This document shows positions 36,336-44,591 of a stretch of DNA of 64,000 bases, piece after piece. Each line of letters opens with the position of its first letter. Within the stretch, counting starts at the first letter, position 1. Below the pieces are notes generated by a model. That model did not search any database and was not told where the DNA came from. It worked only from the letters and a program-made list of their open reading frames with translations. The stretch spans positions 62,001 through 126,000 of the forward strand of contig NZ_BBJX01000007.1 in assembly GCF_000739995.1 (NCBI RefSeq), read 5' to 3'. The translations under genes were made by a program, and so were the position numbers. The stretch is from Comamonas granuli NBRC 101663. Lineage in GTDB: Bacteria; Pseudomonadota; Gammaproteobacteria; Burkholderiales; Burkholderiaceae_C.

Positions 36336-36345
36336 GGCGCGCGGC

Positions 36346-36486
36346 TCAGCGGCCGCCCGGATCGTCGCCGGGGTCCGCCTCGCCGGGCGGCAGTTCGCCG
36401 CGCTGGCGCCCGCTGAACATGGTCCACCAGACGATCAGCACCAGAATGAACAGCGCTGCCAGCGCTTCGAGCAAAATCAGCCACAT
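36346..36486 (-). CDS. 46-residue single-pass membrane peptide
   Basis: A tiny protein of 46 residues starting MWLILLEALAALFILVLIVWW. Residues 2-24 form one strong membrane helix ending in WWTMFSGRQRG, followed by an acidic, Pro/Gly-rich tail (GEADPGDDPGGR). An AAGGGA ribosome site lies 11 bases before the ATG. I recall similar small proteins in Comamonadaceae. Its start codon shares three bases (CATG) with the opposite-strand start of mltA, so the two genes are divergent and overlapping. Function unknown. Confidence 0.6.
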   Translation of the reverse strand: MWLILLEALAALFILVLIVWWTMFSGRQRGELPPGEADPGDDPGGR

Positions 36487-37627
36487 GAACTGGAAGTCCC
36501 TTCGCCTTGCCACATGGGCGCTGATTGTAGGAATGCTGGGCGCCTGCTCCACGCCGCCCGCGCCGCCACCGGCGCCCGGGGCGGCGCCGCGCGCCACCAG
36601 CCCCGCGCCCGGGCCGGGCGATGCCGGCCCCCTGCCCGGCGTGCGCCTGCAGGCCAAGAGCCGCTGGGTGCCTGTGCGCTGGGGCGAACTGCCGGGCTTT
36701 ACCGACGACGCCCTGCACGAGGCCTGGAACGCCTGGCTGCGCAGTTGCGAGCGCCCGGCCCCCGCGTTCGCCGCGCTGTGCGCCGAGGTGCGCCAGCTCA
36801 GCATCGCCAGCGGCGAGGAGCAGCGTGCCTGGATGGCCGCGCGCCTGCAGCCCTACCGCATCGAGGCGCTGGACGGCAGCGCCGAGGGCCTGCTCACGGG
36901 CTACTACGAACCTCTGCTGGAGGCCGCGCGCCAGCCCGGCGGCGGCTATGCCGTGCCCCTGTACCGCCTGCCCCCCATGGAGCGCAAGCCCTGGTACACG
37001 CGCCAGCAGATCGACACCCTGCCCGAGGCGCAGGCCCAGCTCGCCGGGCGCGCCATCGCCTGGGTGCGCGACCCGGTCGATGCGCTGGTGCTGCACATCC
37101 AGGGTTCGGGGCGGCTGCGCATCACCGAACCCGACGGCAGCCAGCGCCTGGTGCGCCTGGCCTACGCGGGCAGCAACGACCAGCCCTACCAGAGCGTGGG
37201 CCGCTGGCTGCTCGACCAGGGCGCCACGCGCGATGCCACCTGGCCCGGCATCAAGGCCTGGCTGGCGGCCAACCCGCAGCGCGTGAACGAGCTGCTGTGG
37301 AGCAACCCGCGCTACGTGTTCTTCCGCGAGGAGCCGCTCGATGCGCTGGACGCCGGCTTCGGCCCGCGCGGCGCGCAGGGTGTGGCGCTCACGCCGGGGC
37401 GCTCCATCGCCGTGGACAAGGGCAGCATCCCCTACGGCACGCCCGTGTGGCTGGCCTCCAGCGGGCCGCAGACGCAGCTCGCGCGCCTGGTGCTGGCGCA
37501 GGACACGGGCAGCGCCATCGTCGGCGCGGTGCGCGCCGACTACTTCACGGGCTGGGGGGCCGAGGCGGGTGAGCTCGCCGGGCGCCTCAAGCAGGGCCTG
37601 CGCCTGTGGGCCCTGTGGCCGAAATAA
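36485..37627 (+). CDS. mltA: Membrane-bound lytic murein transglycosylase A
   Basis: A 380-residue lipoprotein that cleaves peptidoglycan glycan strands to anhydromuropeptides. Signal peptide with lipobox LGAC (Cys21), then a Pro/Ala linker. MltA core: LLTGYYEPLLEA, VPLYRLPP, DALVLHIQGSGRLRI, VRLAYAGSNDQPYQSVGRWL, YVFFREE, and the 3D domain RSIAVDKGSIPYGTPVWL ... LVLAQDTGSAIVGAVRADYFTG with the catalytic Asp (in QDTGSAI). The start MNWKSLRLATW gives a normal lipoprotein signal; no ribosome site is evident, and upstream ATG codons (36447 MNSAASASS) would lengthen the n-region. Head-to-head overlap with the 46-residue gene. Confidence 0.93.
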   Translation: MNWKSLRLATWALIVGMLGACSTPPAPPPAPGAAPRATSPAPGPGDAGPLPGVRLQAKSRWVPVRWGELPGFTDDALHEAWNAWLRSCERPAPAFAALCAEVRQLSIASGEEQRAWMAARLQPYRIEALDGSAEGLLTGYYEPLLEAARQPGGGYAVPLYRLPPMERKPWYTRQQIDTLPEAQAQLAGRAIAWVRDPVDALVLHIQGSGRLRITEPDGSQRLVRLAYAGSNDQPYQSVGRWLLDQGATRDATWPGIKAWLAANPQRVNELLWSNPRYVFFREEPLDALDAGFGPRGAQGVALTPGRSIAVDKGSIPYGTPVWLASSGPQTQLARLVLAQDTGSAIVGAVRADYFTGWGAEAGELAGRLKQGLRLWALWPK

Positions 37628-37632
37628 GAGTC

Positions 37633-37684
37633 AAAAAGGCCTCCAGCCCTTGCTGGGAAAGCGCTGGCAGCTACAACCATAGGA
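37633..37684 (+). repeat. Interspersed hairpin repeat, copy F
   Basis: AAAAAGGCCTCCAGCCCTT ... AAAGCGCTGGCAGCTACAACCATAGG. Fills the gap between mltA and the DUF2868 gene; its last bases (AGGAG) serve as the ribosome site of the next gene. Confidence 0.75.
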
Positions 37685-37694
37685 GCACCGTGGC

Positions 37695-39743
37695 GTGACG
37701 CTTCCCCCGGATGCCGACCTGCACCTGACGGAGCAGGCCTTGCGCAGCGTGACGCTGGCCCAGGCCCTGGAGCGCGCCGATACGGCGCACACCCTGGTCA
37801 GCACCGTGGAGTGGGACGAAGCCACGCAGCAGGCCCTGGCCGCGGCGCGTGCGCGCGGCGTGCAGGCCGTGGGCCTGGGCGACGTGGTGTGCGCGCGTGC
37901 CGAGCGCATCGTCGAGCGCGCCAGCGCGCGCGACGCCACCGTGGCCGCCCTGCGCCTGCCGCGCGGGCGCGCCCTGGCCTGGGCCCTGCCCGCGGCCGCC
38001 CTGCTGGCCGGCCTGGTGCTCGACCGCATCGCCAACGCGCACCGCGTGGACCTGCTCTCGCCCCCGCTGCTGGCCGTGCTGGCCTGGAACCTGGCCGTCT
38101 ACGCCCTGCTGCTGTGGCAGGCGCTGCGGCGCCCGGGCGGCCCGCCGGCGCTGCTGCAGGCGCTGCCCGCCGTCCTGCGGCGCTGGCGCGCCCCGGCCGG
38201 GCGCGGCACGCGCCGCGGCCTGTCCGCGCGCATCGCCGCGGAGTTCGAGGCGCTGTGGCTGGCGCGCACCGCGGCGCTGCTGGCGCGGCGCGCGGCCGCG
38301 GTGCTGCACCTGTGCGCGGCCGCCTGGGCGGCGGGCATCGCCCTGTCGCTGCTGCTGCGCGGCCTGGTCGTGAGCTACCGCTTCGGCTGGGAGAGCACCT
38401 TCCTCGACGCCGCGCAGGTGCACGCCATCGTCTCCGTGCTGTTCGCGCCCCTCACCGTCCTGCTGGGCCTGGCGCCGTTCAGCGTGCAGGACATCGCCGC
38501 CACGCAGGACTTTGCCGGCCAGGGCGTGGCTGGGAGCCGCTGGGTGGGCATGTACGTGGGCCTGTTACTGCTGGCCGTGGTGCTGCCGCGCCTGCTGCTG
38601 GCCGCCTGGGCGCTGTGGCGCGCGGCGCGCAGCGCACGCCGCTGCACGCTGGACCTGGGGGACGGCAGCTTCGAGGCCTTGCACCAGGCGCTGCCGGTCG
38701 ATTGGGTGCTGGGCCTGCTGGGCGTGGGCGCCGCGCAGGTCCGCGCCCTGGGCGGCGGCCCGGCTGCGGGCGGCGGCCTGCACAGCGCGCTGGGCGACCG
38801 GCTGCGCTGGGCCCTGCCCGATGCGGCCGCCAGCACCCCGGTGGATGCCGTGCTGGTGTGCGACGCGGCGCATGCCGACCCCGTGCCCGCCGCATGGCAG
38901 GCGGCGCCCCGGCTCGCCTGCCCCTGGGCAGCCTGGGGCGCGAGCTGGATGCTGGAGGAGCGGCTCTTCGAGCGCCTGGCGGCGCTGTGGCCGCAGCACG
39001 GGCCGGCGCTGCAGCGCCTGCGCCAGGCGCGCGTGGCGCAGAACGAGGCCTGCTTTGCCCAGGCGCTGCAGGCCCTGGCGCGCTGCCTGCGCGCCTGCGC
39101 GGCGGCGCCGCAGGACGATGGCGGCGCCGCCGGCGCGCGCGCCCTGCAGGCGCTCGATGCCGAGCTGCGCGCGCTGCACGGGCGCACGCCGCCTGCAGAG
39201 GGTGGGGCCGCAGGCGAGGGCGCAGGCGCCCCGCGGCCCGCGCGCCCGGCTGGCGGCGTGGCCCTGGCCGTGGGCACCTCGGCCGGGGCGGCGGCGGGCG
39301 CGGCGGCCGGGGCCAAGGTGGGGGCGCTCATCGACCTGGGCACGGGCGGCCTGACGCTGGGGGCGGGCACGGCCCTGGGCGCGCTGCTGGGCGGCGCCAC
39401 GGCCTGGATGGTGCGCAGCGCGCAGCAGAAGGACGCCGCCCAGGAGCAGCTCTGGCAGTGCGCCGAGCAGGCCTGCACGCACTACCTCGTGATCGCCCAC
39501 GAGGCGCGCGTGCTGCCGGCCGACGCCGCCCCCCTGGCCCGGCGCTGGCGCGCCGAGGTGACGGCCACGGTGGCCGCACACGGCGCAGCCCTGGCGGCAG
39601 CCCTGCAGCAGCCCCCCGGCGCGCAGGACGCGCTGCTGCCCGTGCTCGAGAGCATGCTGCGCGGCATGGTGCAGCGCAGTGTCGCGGGCGCGGCCGGGCC
39701 GGTGGAAAATGAAGCCGAAAATGCCGCTGAGGCCCATGGATGA
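37695..39743 (+). CDS. DUF2868-type membrane protein with glycine-zipper C-terminal region
   Basis: A 682-residue membrane protein of unknown function. The N-terminal ~400 residues match the DUF2868 pattern (SVTLAQALERADTAHTLVS; hydrophobic pairs at about 95-120, 120-140 and 195-220; WESTFLDAAQVHAIVSVLFAPL). The C-terminal part has WAAWGASWMLEERLFERLAALWP and a glycine/alanine-rich hairpin (AGAAAGAAAGAKVGALIDLGTG), both reminiscent of DUF3482, a GTPase protein usually encoded next to DUF2868. No P-loop is present, so this may be a fusion that lost the GTPase. The GTG start at 37695 has AGGAG 9 bases upstream. The last nine codons come from repeat copy G. Confidence 0.6.
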   Translation: MTLPPDADLHLTEQALRSVTLAQALERADTAHTLVSTVEWDEATQQALAAARARGVQAVGLGDVVCARAERIVERASARDATVAALRLPRGRALAWALPAAALLAGLVLDRIANAHRVDLLSPPLLAVLAWNLAVYALLLWQALRRPGGPPALLQALPAVLRRWRAPAGRGTRRGLSARIAAEFEALWLARTAALLARRAAAVLHLCAAAWAAGIALSLLLRGLVVSYRFGWESTFLDAAQVHAIVSVLFAPLTVLLGLAPFSVQDIAATQDFAGQGVAGSRWVGMYVGLLLLAVVLPRLLLAAWALWRAARSARRCTLDLGDGSFEALHQALPVDWVLGLLGVGAAQVRALGGGPAAGGGLHSALGDRLRWALPDAAASTPVDAVLVCDAAHADPVPAAWQAAPRLACPWAAWGASWMLEERLFERLAALWPQHGPALQRLRQARVAQNEACFAQALQALARCLRACAAAPQDDGGAAGARALQALDAELRALHGRTPPAEGGAAGEGAGAPRPARPAGGVALAVGTSAGAAAGAAAGAKVGALIDLGTGGLTLGAGTALGALLGGATAWMVRSAQQKDAAQEQLWQCAEQACTHYLVIAHEARVLPADAAPLARRWRAEVTATVAAHGAALAAALQQPPGAQDALLPVLESMLRGMVQRSVAGAAGPVENEAENAAEAHG

Positions 39744-39770
39744 AGCGCCACCAGCTATAAAAACAGCAGC
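39718..39770 (+). repeat. Interspersed hairpin repeat, copy G, overlapping a gene end
   Basis: AAAATGCCGCTGAGGCCC ... GAAGCGCCACCAGCTATAAAAACAGC. It includes the last codons and stop of the DUF2868-type gene and runs up to the stop of the convergent AsnC-type gene. Confidence 0.6.
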
Positions 39771-39772
39771 AC

Positions 39773-40252
39773 TCAGGACGGCAGCAGATGCGCCAGCGGC
39801 AATGCGCCGCTGGCCTTGACCTCGCCCAGCGAGAAGCTGGTGTGCATGTCCTTCACATTGGGCAGGTGCAGCAGCACTTCGCGCGCGAACTGCGAGAAGC
39901 TGTCCAGGTCGCGCGCCACCACCTGCAGCTCGAAGGTGCCCGTGCCGCTGATGTAGTGGCACGAGACCACCTCGGGGATGCGCCGTATGGCCTCCTCCAT
40001 GGCCTGCGTGAGGCCGCCGGTGTTGCGGTCGGCGTCCAGGCGCACGAAGGCCAGCACGCCCAGGCCGATCTTGCGCCGGTCGATCTCGGCGCGGTAGCCC
40101 TTGATGAAGCCGGCCTCCTCCAGCGCGCGCACGCGGCGCCAGCAGGGCGCGGCCGAGAGGCCCACGCGCTGGGCCAGCTCGGCATTGGTCAGGCGCGCAT
40201 CGGCCTGCAGCTCGCCCAGGATGGCCAGGTCGAATTTATCCAAATTATTCAT
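39773..40252 (-). CDS. Lrp/AsnC-family transcriptional regulator
   Basis: A 159-residue feast/famine regulator. N-terminal helix-turn-helix (DKFDLAILGELQADARLTNAELAQRVGLSAAPCWRRVRAL region, residues 5-45) and a C-terminal RAM ligand-binding domain (AFVRLDADR, IPEVVSCHYISGTGTFELQVVARDLDSFSQF). It is divergent from the indolepyruvate oxidoreductase gene across 180 bases, the usual arrangement for control of amino-acid catabolism in this family, so it probably senses an amino acid or aromatic 2-oxoacid and controls that gene. The start at 40252 has no strong ribosome site. Confidence 0.93.
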   Translation of the reverse strand: MNNLDKFDLAILGELQADARLTNAELAQRVGLSAAPCWRRVRALEEAGFIKGYRAEIDRRKIGLGVLAFVRLDADRNTGGLTQAMEEAIRRIPEVVSCHYISGTGTFELQVVARDLDSFSQFAREVLLHLPNVKDMHTSFSLGEVKASGALPLAHLLPS

Positions 40253-40432
40253 TTATGGCGGTTTTCGAGAAAGAAGCTTTCTCAAGATAGCCTAAATACG
40301 GCATCAAAAGCAAACACCTGTCAGCAGCAAGGGCATACACTCCAGAACACGCTGCATGCGCTAGCGTGCCTGGCATGCTAGGCGCGCGCCGCCGTGTGCG
40401 GCCTGCATGCACCACCATAAGGAGACAAGGCC

Positions 40433-43400
40433 ATGAACGCCCCGCTGCCCGAACACATCCGCCAGGCGCTTGAAGCCGTCACGCTGGAGGACAAATACAC
40501 CCTGGACCGGGGCCGCGCCTTCATGAGCGGCGTGCAGGCCCTGGTGCGCCTGCCCATGCTGCAGCGCCAGCGCGACCTGGCGGCGGGCCTGAACACGGCG
40601 GGCTTCATCAGCGGCTACCGCGGCTCGCCCCTGGGCACCTACGACCAGTCGCTGTGGGCGGCCAAGAAGCACCTGGCCGAGAACCACATCGTCTTCCAGC
40701 CCGGTGTGAACGAGGAACTCGCGGCCACGGCCGTGTGGGGCACGCAGCAGCTCGACCTGTACCCCGACAGGAAGAAGTACGACGGTGTCTTCGGCATCTG
40801 GTACGGCAAGGGCCCGGGCGTGGACCGCTGCGCCGACGTGTTCAAGCACGCCAACATGGCGGGCACGGCGCGCCATGGCGGCGTGATCGCCATCGCCGGC
40901 GACGACCACATCAGCAAGAGCAGCACGGCTGCGCACCAGAGCGACCACATCTTCAAGGCCTGCGGCACGCCGGTGTTCTTCCCCAGCAGCGTGCAGGAGA
41001 TCCTGGACATGGGCCTGCACGCCCTGGCCATGAGCCGTTTCTCGGGCGTGTGGGCGGGCATGAAGACCATCCAGGAGGTGGTGGAGTCCTCGGCCAGCGT
41101 GTCGGTGGACCCGGACCGCGTGCAGATCCTCCTGCCCGAGGACTTCGCCATGCCCGAGGGCGGCCTGCACATCCGCTGGCCCGACGCGCCCCTGGCCCAG
41201 GAGGCGCGCCTCATGGACTACAAGTGGTACGCCGCCCTGGCCTATGTGCGCGCCAACAAGCTCAACTACAACGTCATCGAGGGGCCTCATGACCGCTTCG
41301 GCATCATCGCCAGCGGCAAGGCCTACAACGACACGCGCCAGGCGCTCGTGGACCTGGGCCTGGACGACGACACCTGCCGCCAGCTCGGTATCCGCGTGCA
41401 CAAGGTCAATGTGGTGTGGCCGCTGGAGGCCACCATCACGCGCGACTTCGCCCAGGGCCTGCAGGAAATCCTGGTGGTCGAGGAAAAGCGCCAGGTCATC
41501 GAATACCAGCTCAAGGAGCAGCTCTACAACTGGCGCGCCGACGTGCGCCCCGACGTGCTGGGCAAGTTCGACGAGGTCGAGGGCGACCACTCCGGCGGCG
41601 AATGGGGCATGCCCAACCCGAGCCAGAACTGGCTGCTGCGCCCCAAGGCCGACCTGACCCCGGCCCTCATCGCCCAGGCCATCGCCAAGCGCCTGACCAA
41701 GCGCGGCGTGCCCCAGGACATCGTGGCGCGCATGCAGGCGCGCCTGGCCACCATCGAGGCGCGCGAGCGCGCGCTGCAGGAGCAAAAGGCCGACACCGGC
41801 GAGCGCACGCCCTGGTTCTGCAGCGGCTGCCCGCACAACACCAGCACGCGCGTGCCCGAGGGCTCGCGCGCCGTGGCCGGCATCGGCTGCCACTACATGA
41901 CGGTGTGGATGGACCGCAGCACCTCCACCTTCACGCAGATGGGCGGCGAAGGCGTGTCCTGGGTGGGGCAGTTCCCGTTCACCCAGGACAAGCATGTGTT
42001 CGCCAACCTGGGCGACGGCACCTACTTCCACAGCGGCCTGCTGGCGATCCGCCAGAGCATCGCCGCGGGCGTGAACATCACCTACAAGATCCTCTACAAC
42101 GACGCCGTGGCCATGACCGGCGGCCAGCAGGTGGGCGAGCGCCCCGAGGGCCACTCGGTGCTGCAGATCATGAACAGCCTGAAGGCCGAGGGCGTGGCCA
42201 AGCTGGTCATCGTGACCGACGAGCCGCAGAAGTACGAGGGCGCGCCGCTGGCCGAGGGCGTGACGGTGCACCACCGCGACGAGCTCGACCGCATCCAGCG
42301 CGAGCTGCGCGAGATCCCGGGCTGCACGGCGCTGATCTATGACCAGACCTGCGCCACCGAGAAGCGCCGCCGCAGGAAGCGCGGCAAGCTCGCCACGCCT
42401 GCCAAGACGGTGCTCATCAACGAACTGGTGTGCGAGGGCTGCGGCGACTGCTCGGTCAAGTCCAACTGCCTGAGCGTCGAGCCCGTGGAGACGCCGTTCG
42501 GCCGCAAGCGCCGCATCAACCAGAGCACCTGCAACAAGGACTACTCCTGCGTCAACGGCTTCTGCCCGAGCTTCGTCACCATCGAAGGCGGCCAGCTCAA
42601 GAAGCCCAAGAAGGAAACCAAGGGCGACCTCTCCAGCCTGCCTCCCATCCCCGAGCCGGTGCTGCCGCTGGCCGAGCAGGCCTGGGGCATCGTGGTCGGC
42701 GGCGTAGGCGGCACGGGCGTCATCACCATCGGCTCGCTCTTGGGCATGGCCGCGCACCTCGACGGCAAGGGCGTGGTCACGCAGGACGCGGGCGGCCTGG
42801 CGCAAAAGGGCGGGGCGACCTGGAGCCACATCCAGATCGCCCAGCGGCCCGGCGCCATCTACACCACCAAGGTCGATACCGCCAAGGCCGACCTGGTGAT
42901 CGGCTGCGACGCCATCGTTGCCGCGAACAAGGCCACGCTGGCCGTGATGCAGCCAGGGCGCACCTTCGTGGCGCTCAACAGCCACGCCACGCCCACGGCC
43001 AGCTTCGTGCACAACCCCGACTGGCAGTTCCCCGGCAGCTCCTGCGAAAGCGTGATCGCGCAGACCGTGGGCGCGGAGCTGCTCGGCCATTTCGACGCCG
43101 AGCAGGTGGCCGTGCAATTGCTGGGCGACAGCATCTACACCAACCCGCTGCTGCTGGGCTACGCCTGGCAGAAGGGCCGCGTGCCGCTGTCGCATGCCGC
43201 GCTCATGCGCGCCATGGAGCTCAACGGCGTGCAGGTGCAGAACAACCAGGCCGCGTTTGAATGGGGCCGCCGCTGCGCGCACGACCTGGCCGCGGTGCAG
43301 GCCCTGTACCAGGCGGCGCAGGTCATCCAGATCGTGAAGAAGCCCAGCCTGGCCGAGCTGGTCGCGCAGCGTGTGGAGTTCCTCACCGGCTACCAGGACG

Positions 43401-43978
43401 CCGCCTATGCCGCGCAGTACCGCGCGTTGGTGGACAAGGTGCAGGCCGCCGAGGCCCCGCTGGGCGCGGGCGCGCGCCTGGCCGAGGCCGTGGCGCGTTA
43501 CCTGTTCAAGCTCATGGCCTACAAGGACGAGTACGAGGTCGCCCGCCTGCACACCGACAAGGCCTTCACCGACAAGATCGCCGCCATGTTCGAAGGCGAC
43601 TACAAGATCGTGCACCACCTCGCACCGCCCCTGACGGCGCGCAAGAACGAGCGTGGCGAGCTCGTCAAGAAGGCCTACGGACCCTGGGTGCGCAGCGCCT
43701 TCGGCTGGCTGGCGCGCATGAAGGGCCTGCGCGGCACGGCGCTGGATGTCTTCGGCAAGACCGGGGAGCGGCGCATGGAGCGTGCCCTGATCCAGGAATA
43801 CCGCGCCTGCATCGAGGAGCTGCTGGCCGGCCTGGCGCCCGAGCGCCTGGCCCTGGCGGTGCAGATTGCCAGCATCCCCGAAGAGATCCGCGGCTATGGC
43901 CACGTGAAGGAGCGCCACCTGCAGGCCGCGCGCACGCGCTGGCAGGGCCTCATGGCCGCCTGGCGCAGCCAGGCCTGA
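40433..43978 (+). CDS. Fused indolepyruvate ferredoxin oxidoreductase
   Basis: An 1181-residue cytoplasmic enzyme of the 2-oxoacid:ferredoxin oxidoreductase group. All parts are in one chain: N-terminal IorA-like pyrimidine/core domains (GLNTAGFISGYRGSPLGTYDQ), the TPP-binding domain (NLGDGTYFHSG at about 525, NITYKILYNDAVAMTGGQ), iron-sulfur motifs (CEGCGDCSVKSNC at about 667, then CNKDYSCVNGFCPSF), and the IorB gamma domain (GGVGGTGVITIGSLLGMAA at about 758). It decarboxylates aryl- or branched-chain 2-oxoacids to acyl-CoA in amino-acid catabolism. The exact substrate is not certain. AAGGAG lies 11 bases before the ATG. Regulator: the divergent AsnC-type gene. Confidence 0.94.
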   Translation: MNAPLPEHIRQALEAVTLEDKYTLDRGRAFMSGVQALVRLPMLQRQRDLAAGLNTAGFISGYRGSPLGTYDQSLWAAKKHLAENHIVFQPGVNEELAATAVWGTQQLDLYPDRKKYDGVFGIWYGKGPGVDRCADVFKHANMAGTARHGGVIAIAGDDHISKSSTAAHQSDHIFKACGTPVFFPSSVQEILDMGLHALAMSRFSGVWAGMKTIQEVVESSASVSVDPDRVQILLPEDFAMPEGGLHIRWPDAPLAQEARLMDYKWYAALAYVRANKLNYNVIEGPHDRFGIIASGKAYNDTRQALVDLGLDDDTCRQLGIRVHKVNVVWPLEATITRDFAQGLQEILVVEEKRQVIEYQLKEQLYNWRADVRPDVLGKFDEVEGDHSGGEWGMPNPSQNWLLRPKADLTPALIAQAIAKRLTKRGVPQDIVARMQARLATIEARERALQEQKADTGERTPWFCSGCPHNTSTRVPEGSRAVAGIGCHYMTVWMDRSTSTFTQMGGEGVSWVGQFPFTQDKHVFANLGDGTYFHSGLLAIRQSIAAGVNITYKILYNDAVAMTGGQQVGERPEGHSVLQIMNSLKAEGVAKLVIVTDEPQKYEGAPLAEGVTVHHRDELDRIQRELREIPGCTALIYDQTCATEKRRRRKRGKLATPAKTVLINELVCEGCGDCSVKSNCLSVEPVETPFGRKRRINQSTCNKDYSCVNGFCPSFVTIEGGQLKKPKKETKGDLSSLPPIPEPVLPLAEQAWGIVVGGVGGTGVITIGSLLGMAAHLDGKGVVTQDAGGLAQKGGATWSHIQIAQRPGAIYTTKVDTAKADLVIGCDAIVAANKATLAVMQPGRTFVALNSHATPTASFVHNPDWQFPGSSCESVIAQTVGAELLGHFDAEQVAVQLLGDSIYTNPLLLGYAWQKGRVPLSHAALMRAMELNGVQVQNNQAAFEWGRRCAHDLAAVQALYQAAQVIQIVKKPSLAELVAQRVEFLTGYQDAAYAAQYRALVDKVQAAEAPLGAGARLAEAVARYLFKLMAYKDEYEVARLHTDKAFTDKIAAMFEGDYKIVHHLAPPLTARKNERGELVKKAYGPWVRSAFGWLARMKGLRGTALDVFGKTGERRMERALIQEYRACIEELLAGLAPERLALAVQIASIPEEIRGYGHVKERHLQAARTRWQGLMAAWRSQA

Positions 43979-43989
43979 GCTGTGGGTAT

Positions 43990-44046
43990 GCTATTGAATT
44001 AATAGCTATTTGCGCTTAACGGGTAAGGTTTTGCGGCATTTTTTGC
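43990..44046 (-). repeat. Interspersed hairpin repeat, copy H
   Basis: Plus strand: CTATTGAATTAATAGCTATTTG, CGCTTAACGGGTAAGG, TTTTGCGGCATTTTTTGCC. Located just after the oxidoreductase stop. In this orientation the T-rich end could assist termination. Confidence 0.7.
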
Positions 44047-44109
44047 CTGCAAAACCAGACCCCGGGCGGCGCCGTGCACCCGGCTGCGCGGGGGCTTTGG
44101 GGTGCGACA

Positions 44110-44115
44110 TACAAT
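44110..44115 (+). promoter_or_regulatory. Candidate -10 of yajC-secDF
   Basis: TACAAT, 73 bases upstream of the yajC GTG start. The -35 is weak in this GC-rich context. It would make the operon independent of the oxidoreductase gene. Confidence 0.45.
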
Positions 44116-44188
44116 CGCTCGTTTACCGCCCGAGCAGATGCGTCGGGGCGGTCGTCCCTCTTTCTTCCATCCCCTGTGGAGTCTTCCC

Positions 44189-44521
44189 GTGTTCATTTCC
44201 TCTGCTTTTGCCCAGACCGCACCTGCCGCTGCCGGTGGCGGCGACCTGGCCACCACGCTGACCAGCATGCTGCCGCTGGTCCTCATGTTCGTGGTGCTGT
44301 ACTTCATCATGATCCGTCCCCAGATGAAGCGCCAAAAGGAGCACCGCGCCATGATCGACGCCCTGGCCAAGGGCGACGAGGTCGTCATTGCCGGCGGCAT
44401 GCTGGGCAAGGTCACGCGCCTGGGCGAGCAGTACCTGAGCGTGGAAGTCGCCACGGGCGTCGAGGTGCAGTTCCAGCGCTCGGCCGTCGTGCAGGTGCTG
44501 CCCAAGGGCACCATCAAGTAA
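44189..44521 (+). CDS. yajC: Preprotein translocase subunit YajC
   Basis: A 110-residue accessory subunit of the Sec translocon with one membrane helix (about 22-44, SMLPLVLMFVVLYFIMIRPQMKR) and a cytoplasmic tail (AMIDALAKGDEVVIAGGMLGKVTRLGEQYLSVEVATGVEVQFQRSAV region). The helix end IMIRPQ..R is the family hallmark. Start: GTG at 44189 (MFISSAFAQTAPAAA), with GGAG 8 bases upstream. Followed by secD and secF; the queA-tgt genes that often precede yajC are absent here. Confidence 0.94.
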   Translation: MFISSAFAQTAPAAAGGGDLATTLTSMLPLVLMFVVLYFIMIRPQMKRQKEHRAMIDALAKGDEVVIAGGMLGKVTRLGEQYLSVEVATGVEVQFQRSAVVQVLPKGTIK

Positions 44522-44591
44522 TTCTTCTGCGGCCCCCGCGCGGGGCCCTGCGGCGGCGCTGCCGCCTTTGTCCGTGAGGTAAAGCGCGATC

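Noticed and set aside
36452-36486. Sequence AGCGCTGCCAGCGCTTCGAGCAAAAT resembling the hairpin repeat
   Set aside because: Lies in the 46-residue gene, where Leu/Ala/Glu codons alone explain it; the AGCTATCAAAA flank is missing.
40361-43918. Long minus-strand open frame opposite the indolepyruvate oxidoreductase
   Set aside because: Shadow frame: composition rich in His, Ala, Val, Gly without motifs, while the plus-strand protein has all its family motifs.
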